From contig KV423963.1 of NCBI GenBank assembly GCA_001632435.1, forward strand, positions 8,592 through 72,591: DNA of 64,000 nucleotides, in the 5' to 3' direction. Under the pieces are notes generated by a model. That model was not told the DNA's origin and made no database searches. It saw only the letters and a program-made list of their open reading frames with translations. Positions 32,542-42,513 of the stretch are shown piece after piece. The position numbers and the translations under genes were made by a program. Position 1 is the first letter of the stretch. Every line of letters begins with the position of its first letter. The stretch comes from Calocera cornea HHB12733 (Eukaryota > Basidiomycota > Dacrymycetes > Dacrymycetales > Dacrymycetaceae).

Positions 32542-33751
32542 GGTCGTTCAGGTCGAGCGTATCGAGCTCAGCATTGGCACAGTCCGCTGGCTGCCAAAGC
32601 CAGGCACCATAGCTCCACCTCTGCGAGGCTTCTCGAAGCATGCAGTGACTCTTATCGACTCCAAGGATTGATTTGAGCTGGCAGAAGCGTTGGACTCTTC
32701 TTGGAGCATCCGCAGAGCCTTTGCTATAGAGAACGCATGGTCGTCATTATTGTCACCGATAAGGGTCCGCTGCGGGTCAATTGCGTAGGAGCGGGTATTT
32801 GATAACGCGCTTCCCGCGATTTCCTATGTGGTCTCTGCTTCCGTCCATCTGCTTGCTTTCGAGCGCCAACGAGTCGCCGGCACTACTGCAGAGGAGAGAA
32901 TCGCGCCGCGTAGTCGCAAGTTTCTCTCGTATATGCCGTACCTGGAGACTCCTACATAGCGCCGATTCCGCAAAGGCCGACGTTGACAACGCCGAGTCCT
33001 TTCAGGATGGCACCATCGTCGCTAGAGAACATAGCATCCGAAATATTCAACGGTGGTGTCAATCTAGCCCAGGCTAAATCGGAACGCCTGTCTCCGATCC
33101 GTGGAAAGACGGAGGGAGAAGGCATGTTGCGGAAAGAGAGTTTGTCGGCCACCGCGGGTCCGGATGCTCCACCGTGCCGAGCCCTGCCCAGTGCGAACAC
33201 TCGACACTCTGCTCACAGAACATGTCATTCCAGTGTGAGCACGACGACTCCTGTCTGCTGGTTGAGACCAAGCTAGACCAAAAGAGGCTTGCATTTGGTT
33301 GTGCCCGGCCCGGGGGCTCGGAAGCAAGCGGTAGTGGAATAACCCCTTAGTTGGAGCAAACTGAAGCCTGCGTGAGCTTCCGCCCTGACTGGTTCCTCAC
33401 GATCGTGACCAGCTTGATTGAGAAACTATATGGCGAGTGGGAGTTGGAGCTTGATTCATACTCGAGTTTTGATCCGGACCGCCTGATGGGATCTAGGGTC
33501 GCAAGGTCTCATCAGGGCAGTTGCCATGTTGACTCTGGGAATTGGTCTTGCGACGTGTTCCTTTTGGATCAGTTTCAACGATCGACGATCTGGACCTCGA
33601 CTAGGTTGACCTCTGACAATTTAGCGTTTCTCCAACGAGTTCTTCCGAAGTCCACCGATCCTAGAGTTGCGCCAGCGGTGTTGGCATTCCGTTCAAGTTT
33701 TAGTGAGTGATTTGCGCTGACAGAGTCGGTTAGGGAGTCCATAACCGATTC
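32542..33751. other. Intergenic region
   Basis: Upstream of copy B. A 119-codon frame at 33351-33710 plus shows no recognisable domain. No gene supported. Confidence 0.45.
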
Positions 33752-34080
33752 GGAATTGCCGTTGCAGTGGCTTTGCCGTATCTTCTGAAAGTCGGTCCAG
33801 TCATTGGCTTTGATCCTGCCAATGAGAATTCCACACCTGACTTAACGATCTTCAGTCTATGAAGAGCATGTCGTGGGTTACGCCAAGAGCACGTATTTAC
33901 TGCATCTGCCAGGTAGGACCCTCTGGCGGTGGCCATTCAGGGAAGCCCATGTTCACGCTCGTCGTTGTTGCCTTACAGTCGTGAACTTGATTGCGCCACA
34001 AGCACTCTTCAGACAGCGGCTGCTCCGAGGCTCACTGCGCGCCTTGGTAGCTTATACTCCGTGTCATCTGGTGTGTGAGC
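33752..34080 (+). pseudogene. Decayed C-terminal fragment of a Dal5-like MFS transporter
   Basis: Plus-strand reading from 33752 gives ALPYLLKVGPVIGFDPAN then ENSTPDLTIFSL, ends in TGA, and resumes one base out of frame as EEHVVGYAKST, then NLIAPQALF followed by another shifted AAPRLTARLG. This tracks the end of copy A (GLPADLKVGRLIGYYLAN, ASSTAYVTILSL, NVAGYTKST, NLIGPQAFQ, DAPRYTPGLG) block by block. A stop and at least two frameshifts mark it as a pseudogene. The 5' part was not recognised. It lies on the opposite strand to copies A and B. Confidence 0.75.
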
Positions 34081-34250
34081 CATTGAGAGAATGTCCGTCG
34101 GCGAGCGACAGGCATGTGATTTCCGCATTTCCGTCTATTACGCCGACCCCTCCCGCGCCCGCGCTTCTCTCCACTATGTCACGCTGACGGTTGTTTCTGC
34201 ACCGCACGAGTTCCCGTGCCGTCTCTCCCGTCGGCGCTCAGCTCGGCAGC

Positions 34251-34684
34251 CTAGTGGTGCTCGGCCGCAGCCGCGTTCTTGGCGAGGTACGGGTTCTTGG
34301 GCGAGTTCTTGTATTCCGGAGCTGGGCAAGTCGTCAGCGTCTGATACACGACCTGCTGCCCCTGCCTGCTCCGCTCCGCTCCTGGCAGACCGTTGCACTT
34401 CGCGCAGATCACAGTCTACGAGCAAGCGTGCAGCGGCGGCGGCGGCGGCGGCGGCGGGAGGACAGCAGGGAGGAACAGTAAAGACGTACACTCCAGCGCC
34501 GACGCCTGGATCTTCGAGAAGATGTACCACGTGCACCCGCCGGCGACGACGAACGGCCAATAGTGGCCCATCTGTTCAGTTCCGCACCACCCCGGCGACG
34601 GACGGTCAGCTCTCCGTTCCTCTCCTTCTTTTGACAGAAAGGACGCACGGGCACGGGCCATTGACGGAAGCCGAGGAAACGCAT
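34251..34684 (-). CDS. ATP18: Mitochondrial F1Fo ATP synthase subunit j
   Basis: Three exons 34684-34649, 34571-34490 and 34321-34251 encode 62 residues, the usual size of this subunit. It starts MRFLGFRQWPVP, the conserved N-terminus, followed by one membrane helix (WPFVVAGGCTWYIFSKIQ) and the tail SPEYKNSPKNPYLAKN, all typical of fungal subunit j (Atp18/i), a small inner-membrane component of the Fo stator and dimer interface. Introns are GTGCGT...CAG and GTACGT...CAG with a branch-like CTGAAC. The second intron contains a CGG run. The gene is easily missed because each exon is below normal ORF-size cutoffs. Confidence 0.85.
34433..34457. repeat. CGG trinucleotide run in an ATP18 intron
   Basis: About eight uninterrupted CGG units on the plus strand, inside the second intron of the minus-strand subunit j gene. 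Confidence 0.85.
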
Positions 34685-35570
34685 GCCTGGGATTGTTGAT
34701 ACGGGCGGGGCGGTGGGCGGTGGGCGGCGGGCGGTGAGCTCGACGGCGGTGGATGGGCAGCGTGCAGCGAGAAAGGACGCTGAGGAGCAAGGCAGGAGGA
34801 GGTCGGATGCTTCCGGGTGCTCCGTCACTGCCACCGAGCACTGCCACCGACTCGGAGTTGCGGAACCGAGCAGCAGGGGCCCCCCCGGCTCCAGAGCCGG
34901 AGCCGGGAAACCTTCGGCGGGCTTTGGCTGCCGGAAGACGGCTGCGGACGGATGGTGACGGCATCGTGCGATGAAGTGGCTGAAGAGAGGCGCGTACTGT
35001 ACGTCTACGAGCGTGCCCTGGAAGCTTGCGAGACAGCGGTGAGACGCCGACGGCACGGCAGCGCTATCATCTCATGCCATGCCATGCCATGCCATGCCAT
35101 CATCGAATGGGGGGTGTACGGCATGGAATGCTGGTGGTGTGGACTGGGCTGGGAGGTCACGCAACGGGGAGGAGTATGGTATGTATGAGACTACCACTCT
35201 ACAGCACGCCATGCAATTGCTACGTACTATACATACAGCCCTGCCCTCCCCCGTGGCTACAGCCAGGCGGAGAGCAATCATCGGCGCAGCACCGGGCTTG
35301 CTGCGCGCGCGGACACGCTCGCCCCGGCCGACCCGGCAGGAATAGCCTTCCCGAAGTGTCTCTGGCCCGGGGCTTGGCGCGCCACGGACCACGGACACGG
35401 ACCACCGACGCAGCGACCAGCGACGCAGCGGAACGTCCTGCCCTGCTCGTGTCAGAGGGCGTTAGACTTGAGGTGTGCGATGAGACAGGACGGGTCGGGA
35501 AGCTTAATGCTCGGCCAGGTCGCGGCAAGGCTCGGTTGGGACTCGGGCTGGGAAATTGCGAGAGGGCAGA

Positions 35571-35615
35571 CGGTGGACGGTGGACGGTGGACGGTGGACG
35601 GTGGACGGTGGACGG
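35571..35615. repeat. Heptanucleotide tandem repeat (CGGTGGA)n
   Basis: Six and a half near-perfect units of CGGTGGA. Confidence 0.92.
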
Positions 35616-36963
35616 CCATGCCGGTTCGGAATCGGGCGGACGGAGGAACGAGCGACGGGCGGAGGCAGGACGCTAGGATAGGCAGGGGGGATGAACTCTT
35701 CCCCGGCCAGTAGGAGACCGGCCGTGCCGCCCCGGGCGAGCTTGGCGCGCTGGGCGTTCCGGCCTGGCCTGGGGGGTGCGACTAGCTTTCGCCTTCGCCT
35801 TCGCTGTCGGTAATTGGCTGCTGGAGCAAGCGGACTGACAGCGGCTACGGCTACGGTACTAGTACATATATAGGGGGCGGGCGGGGTACACACGCGCCAA
35901 GGAGGGCGACGCCCCGGCCCAGTAGGCGTTGTGCGGTGGAGCGTGAGCTTGTGCCCTGTCTGGCCCTGGGGCAGCGCCCTGAGACTCCCCCCCTTCCATC
36001 CCACCCCCATCCATCCTTTTGCTGTCTTTCATCGCCGTGCCGTGCCTTTGCTGCGCCTCGCTTTAGTTGGGGAGATGGACGCCCTGGCTGGGAGGGGAAT
36101 GGGGGGACTATCATGATTGCTTATTGCGGGTTGCTGATCGCAGTAGGACGGAGTCGGGTCGTTGCTGCTAGGGGGGATCGGGGTCGACCCCACTGACCCA
36201 GATGAGTGTGAAGCCCATTTCCCACCGATCGCTCAGACCACGATCGAGGATGGACAATTGACGGTGACGGTGACGGTGACGTTATCAGAGAACGAACCAG
36301 GGGCCGGCATCCATCCCTCCGTCCGTCCGTCCGTCCTCCTAACCTAACCTATCCGTCCCGTCCTGTCCTGCCGACCGCCGGGTCGGGTCGCTATGTACAG
36401 TATGTAGACTACGCGAGATGAGGGCGAGACATGCGGCTGTCTTTCTTTCTCCCTTTTGCCTTTTGGTTAGACGCGGGAGGGCCGGGGGGTGCGCTCGGTG
36501 GTATATCGTACCGTGCAGCGTTGTACTTGTGCCGTTGTACTTGTGCCGGTGGGATATGCGGGTGCGGCGCGCGGAGGGCTGGGTGTGGGTGTGTGAGCGG
36601 GGGCGAAGAGGCCCAGTATGTATGTAGGGTAGGGGGGGGGGAGGGGACGATCGGCTTCCGGCGTCACGCGGGTTGGTCGGGGGTCGGGGGTGTGAAGGAT
36701 GTCAGATTAATATGGCTGGGCATGGCTAGGTGGTGATGGATGGATTGGGCGGGGGAGCGTGGCCGCCAGCGTGCGTGTGTGGGTTGCATCCGACACGGTT
36801 CTGATCCCCTCCCGTACTCCCGAGCCGTCGTTCGGTCGGTGGGTGTGGGAAGAGGACAGAGGGTGTGGGCGAGTTCAAAATGAGACTACCCCCATCAGGC
36901 GGCCCCCGTCGGTCACCCACGCACTCCCTCCCTCCCTCATTCCCCTCCCATCACCACCCTCCC

Positions 36964-36970
36964 TATATAG
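36964..36970 (+). promoter_or_regulatory. TATA box of the H2C2 zinc-finger gene
   Basis: TATATAG lies 56 bp before the ATG at 37020. This placement favours 37020 over the in-frame upstream start at 36759, which lies before the box. Confidence 0.6.
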
Positions 36971-37019
36971 CCCCATCCAGCGCCCATCCCCCGCCAACCC
37001 CCGTGGCTCCCCTCGCAGC

Positions 37020-39191
37020 ATGTCCCGCCCGTCCCCGTCGCCGTACCCGACGCACACCACCCCGCCCACGCCGCCCCCGCCGCGGTCGCCGTCGCCGTCG
37101 TCCTCCTCGCCGCTCATCTCCCTCACCTACCCACAGGACCCCCTCCCGCCCCCGCTCTCCTCCCACCCCCTCGCCTCCTTCCCCTCCCCGGCAGCCCTCA
37201 CAGACCTCCTCACAGCCTACCTCACCTCCCTCCACCCCTCAAAGCGCGCAAAGGCCCTCCTCTCACGCTCGTTCCTCGCCCTCATACACGCCATCCTCGC
37301 AAGCCCACAGAGCACCAGCATATCAGACGCACAGACACGCTTCTGGGCCAGGCGCCAGTTCGCCCTCCTCCCCGGACCAGCAGGCGACCTCAGGGTATGC
37401 CACCACGCCAGCGCTCTCCCCCTCGCACCCGCAGAGCACATATGGCGCATCGTCACAGAGGCACACGCCCGCGTCGGCCACGTCGGCAGGGACCGCACCG
37501 TCCGCGAGGTCCAGAAGGACTGGGCCGGCGTCCCGAAGGAGGTCGTCGGCCGCTACGTCAAGGCATGCCCGGGCTGCAGGGGCGTCAGGAAGGTCGGCGG
37601 CGTACGCGGCTCCGCAGAGAGGCGCACCCGCGAGCTCGCCAGGGACGACGAGGAGGACGAGCTCGAGGACGACGACCCTTCCGCCATGCACATCGACCCG
37701 CCCCTCTCTGCTCAGAGCTACTCCCCCACCTCGGGCAGGGACAAGCCGTACGCCGCCTACGCCCAGCACCCGCAGCCCTACCCCTACCCACAGCCCTACC
37801 CGCCGCACCACCACCACCACCAACAACAACAGTTCCACCCGCAACCGCAACCGCAACCGCAACCGCTCCTCTCCTACCCACCATCAGCAGCACACCTCCA
37901 CCCATTCTCCCCAGCCCAACAACAGCTCCCCCTCCCCCTCCCACTCACGCTCGGCAAGTCCTCCCCAGCCGGCACCGGCGCAGGGGCGGGCACGGACGGC
38001 AGCCCGAGGAGCAGCGCAGGCAGCGTCGTTTCCCGCTCTGCAGGAGGAGGAGGAGGAGGAGGGGCGAGCGGGAACGGGAACTCCCCCCTGGACATACTGG
38101 CCGCTGTCGCTAGTGGCAGCCCGACACAGCCGGAGCCGTCCGCCTCGACGGCGAGCGGGGCGGGGACGACACCCGGCCAACAACTGGTGGCGCTGCAACA
38201 AGTGCACCAGGGGACGGGGCAACAACTGCCGCAACAACTGCCGTCACAACAACAAGCACAGCAAGTACAACAAGTACAACAAGTCGAGCCCGCACCAGCG
38301 CCACCAGCGCTCACATCCCCGCCCCTCTCCGCACCCCCCAAGCCGCCCACACTCCCGTTCACAACCTCCCTCGCCGGCTCGCTCGCAGCCTCAGCATCCG
38401 CATCCTCCCCCGACCAGGCCTTTCGCTACGGTGTGAACGGGCCCGGCGGGCCCGGAATGAGCCCGACCATGGGCTTCTCCGCTTCCATGGGCCCCAGGGC
38501 CATGTCCATGTCCATGTCCATGTCACGCAGTACCTTTCCCCGCCCCTCCCTAGCGGTTTCCACCGCCCCGGCGCCGGCGCCGCCAGCGCTGCGCCTCCCG
38601 CACTTCTTCGAGCTGCTCGCCTCCTCCTCCTCGCGCACCCCGGACGACCCGCCCCCGCCACTCCGCTCCCCGCCCTACGGGCGCACGATTCTCCCCTCGC
38701 TCCCCTCGCTCAACCTCCCGCACGGGCCGGCCCCCTCGGCGCACAAGCGGCCGGCGGCGGAGGGCTCGGGCAGGGTCGGCCTGCCCAGGCATCTGAGGAG
38801 GAAGGAGGACGAGCTCGAGCGCAAGGGCAGGGAGAGGCGGGAGGGCGACTGGCGCACCCGCGAGCGGGAGAGGGAACGTGCCGCTGCTGCTGCTGGGGCG
38901 GCGCAGGACCGCGACCGCGACCTGGCCGGCGGGACGGGCAAGGGCAAGGCCCGCGCGGGCGAAGACTCGGACCAAGGCCTGGACATGGACGTGGACGTGG
39001 ACGTGGACGTCGAGTTGGAGTTGCAGCTGGACGAAGAACGCGCGAGCGGGAGGGTCGGCGTGCTCCTCCCCATCGGCCTCCCTTCGCCCAGTAGCAGGGG
39101 CAGGCCCGCACCGGGGCCGGGCGAGCAAGGCTGGCACTCGAGCAACCCGCTCTTGCCCAGGAACACTTGGGAGGCGCTGGGGCCTGAGTGA
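37020..39191 (+). CDS. Host protein with integrase-type H2C2 zinc finger and long low-complexity tail
   Basis: Intronless, 723 residues from the ATG at 37020. After a Pro/Ser-rich start, residues about 60-190 fold-wise resemble the N-terminal zinc-binding domain of Ty3/gypsy integrases: His149-x4-His154-x28-Cys183-x2-Cys186 within EAHARVGH and KACPGC, preceded by ARRQFALLPG. No protease, RT or DDE integrase core follows. Instead the tail has His/Gln/Pro runs (HHHHHQQQQ, QPQPQPQP), a poly-Gly tract, MSMSMSMS, a strongly basic RKEDELERKGRERRE region and an acidic DMDVDVDVDVELEL tract. This is the build of a nuclear regulatory protein. Domestication from a retrotransposon integrase is inferred; direct DNA binding is not shown by sequence. 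Other frames are long here only because of GC content. Confidence 0.75.
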   Translation: MSRPSPSPYPTHTTPPTPPPPRSPSPSSSSPLISLTYPQDPLPPPLSSHPLASFPSPAALTDLLTAYLTSLHPSKRAKALLSRSFLALIHAILASPQSTSISDAQTRFWARRQFALLPGPAGDLRVCHHASALPLAPAEHIWRIVTEAHARVGHVGRDRTVREVQKDWAGVPKEVVGRYVKACPGCRGVRKVGGVRGSAERRTRELARDDEEDELEDDDPSAMHIDPPLSAQSYSPTSGRDKPYAAYAQHPQPYPYPQPYPPHHHHHQQQQFHPQPQPQPQPLLSYPPSAAHLHPFSPAQQQLPLPLPLTLGKSSPAGTGAGAGTDGSPRSSAGSVVSRSAGGGGGGGASGNGNSPLDILAAVASGSPTQPEPSASTASGAGTTPGQQLVALQQVHQGTGQQLPQQLPSQQQAQQVQQVQQVEPAPAPPALTSPPLSAPPKPPTLPFTTSLAGSLAASASASSPDQAFRYGVNGPGGPGMSPTMGFSASMGPRAMSMSMSMSRSTFPRPSLAVSTAPAPAPPALRLPHFFELLASSSSRTPDDPPPPLRSPPYGRTILPSLPSLNLPHGPAPSAHKRPAAEGSGRVGLPRHLRRKEDELERKGRERREGDWRTRERERERAAAAAGAAQDRDRDLAGGTGKGKARAGEDSDQGLDMDVDVDVDVELELQLDEERASGRVGVLLPIGLPSPSSRGRPAPGPGEQGWHSSNPLLPRNTWEALGPE

Positions 39192-42100
39192 CCTGGCTCG
39201 CCTTGTGCGGCTACGATTACGGCCGCAACTGCGACTCACTACGACTCCGGCTACGGCTATGGCTTGGCTTGGCTATGGCTAGGACCGGGGACGGAGCACC
39301 ACGCGACGCGCTTTCTCTTTTCCTCCTGATTATCATCCCCGCCGATACAGGTGTTTGTGTCGATGGGTGTTTTTCTAAAAACCGTGCTGTCCTTGTACTC
39401 TCACTGGTTGTACACGTATACTGGAGGATGAATGGAACACACGGACACGGACGGACGGCCGTGCCGCACGTTAGCGTTAGCGTTATACCCGATCGATTGC
39501 CTGGCGCGGCTGTAACACGCTGGGAAAATAGCAGCGCGGAAGCGACCGAGAGACTTCAATCCACCTCCGTCGTCTGCCGCACCGTCACCGACCGGCGAGC
39601 CTACTGTATCGGCTTTGTCAGATCGGTGCAACCTTTGTCAGGACCGGCCGAGGACGGGAGACGGTGCACCAGCTGCGTCAGCCCGAAAGAAGTTTGGCGC
39701 CCGCACGCGCAGGGCAGTCCGGACCCCAATGCATGCACCGACTGCTTCGGATGTGCACCCGATTCATACGGCGCAGACAGGAGGGGAAGCGATGCATGGA
39801 GGCGCGCAGAGTGCACCATCGTGCATCATTATTGTCCAGGCCCTTGGCGATTGTATGGCATTGTATGGCATTGTATTGTATTGTGTTGCCCCCAAATCGA
39901 GCTTAGGGCCTCGCAACGTCAGCGGCGGGTTGATGCCGCCGGCCCGCAGGGTTGCGCGGTCCGAACTCAAACAGGGCGGCTCAGGGCCCGGACGGCCCCC
40001 GCACGCCCTACCGAAGCGTACGAGCCTAAAGAGGCCAAGGGTTGACAGGCCCCGCCATACAGTCGCGCTGTCAGACCTGTCACATCTCTAACGGGACGGG
40101 CGCAGAGAAGCAGCGCCGGGAATCCTCCGAGATGAGCGCGATCGGCACACCCATGAGTTCAGTTCTTCTCACGCTTCCCGAGCAACAACCGCCTTCATTT
40201 ATACATAGAGGACGGCCGACAGGAGCCTAATTTGTGCCTTCTGTGACACATCCGCTGGTTACGGTGACAGTTTGCTGCATTCAAAAGGCTTGGTACAGCG
40301 GACATGACGGAAGCGAAGAAGGGGCTGGAGCCGAAATGTTAAGCACTGCATTACGCGAATTGAATGGCATATTGAAGAACAGACTGATGACGAACGAAAT
40401 GAAACCGTGCATCTTCAAGGGCCAATTCAGTTGCTGCTACTCGTATTGTTATGCCCCAAAACGATGATCCGTTTCCGGCGCGACCACGTGCAACTCGCAA
40501 CCCGGTGGAGGTGTCCGCGTGGTCCTCCCTTCCCTTTTTCTGCTTTTCCGTTTGACCTGCCAAGGTGGGCCCTCACCGTGGTGGAGGTTGTCCGCTGTCT
40601 GACTCCCGTGGCAACCTCTCAGAAACAGGACCACTGCTTGGCAATGTGAAACCTGTTTCGTGCGACACCGGGGCTGCTTTGGGGCTAGCGCAATCACCGT
40701 TACCATGAATGGTTCCGGAAGACAGCACGGATCCACCCCACTATTGTGGATATGCGTTACCACCCTTGGCCGAACTTTCAGCACACCTCGCTGATGCCAT
40801 ATGGAACTGTTGTGATGTGGAGCTGGTCGCCTGACGATTGCAGCCGAACGAGGGTTAGAGGGTCCCCCAAGAATCACATTCGACTGGAAACGAAGATTCC
40901 TGAAGCTGCGAGCAGTGCTACATTATGATCCACCAAGCACCACCCCTGACGAGGTTCCGTTATTCGCTCCAGCCGTATGGTGCAAAGCAGCTGAAACAGC
41001 TGCATACGTATTGGTGGGACGCAGGTGAAGAGGTCGCTCAGCTGAAGGCAACTCGAAATATGACCATCTTGGTGAGGAGAACATTGCCGATACGCAGAGG
41101 GTACCCCTTCTTCCCATGTTCTGGGCAGTTGACCCAACCGTTTGGCCTTCCCAGGCAGTCGTTTGCTTGTCGACGTCGGATCCCCTCAAATCCCGGCCCG
41201 TGCTTTGGTCAAAGACATATGTGCACCGCCGATGGTCGCTTCTCGACCGTGCTGTGCCTTGTGTCGCTCTTCCGATCCTTCGCAACTTGTGAGCGTGCCC
41301 CTGCTCCCCGTCCACATAGGTTGCTTGGAATGCGCTTGTACATTACCACTCAATGAGATAACATCGCTCTCCAGGCATACCCAGAGATGAGACGATTTTC
41401 TCAGGCACAACTCTGGGAGGAACTCAGATTCCGTTGATTACGGCGTACCTTCCTTTCTGACTGACACCCTTTCGGCCCGGTTCGGTTTTGTGCGTGTTTG
41501 GCACTCCACCATTTGCGAACATTCTCAGCTGGTAGTGAAGCGTATCAAGTACTGCAATGCCGGCTCAATCAAAAGCACTTACCAGGTTGCTTCCAATGCG
41601 GCTATACTCAACAAACCCGGTAACAATATGAATCATTACGAATCGTTTTGCATGTTAACCGTTATCAAAACTATTATCAACAACGTGATTGACACTATCA
41701 GTTCAACTGACAGTAAGACCAGCATCAACACCGCTCTCGAAGCCGTTCTGTTACAACCGCCATTTAGCCTGTTATCAAGGTCGATCTCATAGCCGTCACC
41801 AGTGCCGCCATCCAAGCCGCTAATGACTTCAACTGTGATTAAATCCGTTACAGCCCTGGATCTTGAAGGCACGGCGGTTCGGGGTGCAAATAAGGTCAGT
41901 GCAGCACATTGCTTGTACGTAGCCCGAGGACTTCTTCCTGCTATCTGGACAGGCGCTGTCAAGGCACGCAGCAATGATAGACCCGAACTAATTTTGGACA
42001 AACGCCGCGTGTGTTCATCAAGCCTATCATTGTTGACCATGCTGAGACCCCCATTCCGTGGACGTACTTTGTTCCTATCTTCTTTTGGACGTGTGCTTGC

Positions 42101-42513
42101 CATCCAAATTTAGTATACGCGTTTTCGTCTTCGCGAAGTACGGCGAATAGGAGGTGGCCCTCAAAGCGCTTTCGAAAGCAACAGGCAATCACGAAAACTC
42201 TCATAGCATGCGAGGCCCGTATGTCAGACCGTAGCCAGTCTTGCATCATTGGATATCGTTGCATTTCTCCCAGAGTGGTATACTACATGTTTTTGGATAT
42301 TCCATAAAGACCGTGATTAAGCAAGAAAACACATGGATGGCCCTGTATGTGAAGGAGTGACAATAATGTTATGCTCCAAGGTGACCGTCTAGAAGACGTC
42401 AGGGTGAAGCTGTCTATGAGGTTTGGAGTCAAGCGTTGTATTTGAGTGAAGGCTATGTCTCCAATTATGAGCTATGGAGTTCACACATGTCAGGACATCA
42501 ACTTACAGCTCAT
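39192..42513. other. Intergenic region with one coding-like remnant
   Basis: No intact gene is supported. Small tandem repeats occur at 39851-39880 (TTGTATGGCA). The stretch 40826-41430, listed separately, reads like eroded coding sequence. Confidence 0.5.
40826..41430 (+). pseudogene. Possible eroded gene of unknown family
   Basis: Successive plus-strand frames give protein-like text: RLTIAAERGLEGPPRITFDW, then LHYDPPSTTPDEVPLFAPAV, then after a frame break EENIADTQRVPLLPMFWAVD and DPLKSRPVLWSKTYVHRRW, and further on YPEMRRFSQAQLWEELRF. The pieces follow each other in order with plausible amino-acid composition, but no splice arrangement joins all of them and a frameshift near 41025 seems real. 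I do not recognise the family. It may be an inactivated gene or one with introns I could not resolve. Confidence 0.35.

Larger units (their letters stand above)
34685..37019. other. GC-rich intergenic region with several short tandem repeats
   Basis: Contains (CATGC)n near 35075-35098, (CGGTGGA)n at 35571-35615, and GACGGT- and CCGT-type runs between about 36255 and 36340. Open frames are composition artefacts. It carries the promoter regions of ATP18 (left) and the H2C2 gene (right). Confidence 0.55.

Noticed and set aside
36865..38436. 523-codon frame overlapping the H2C2 gene
   Set aside because: It is a shifted shadow of the 37020 gene, extremely rich in Arg, Ser, Pro and Asn, with no zinc finger.
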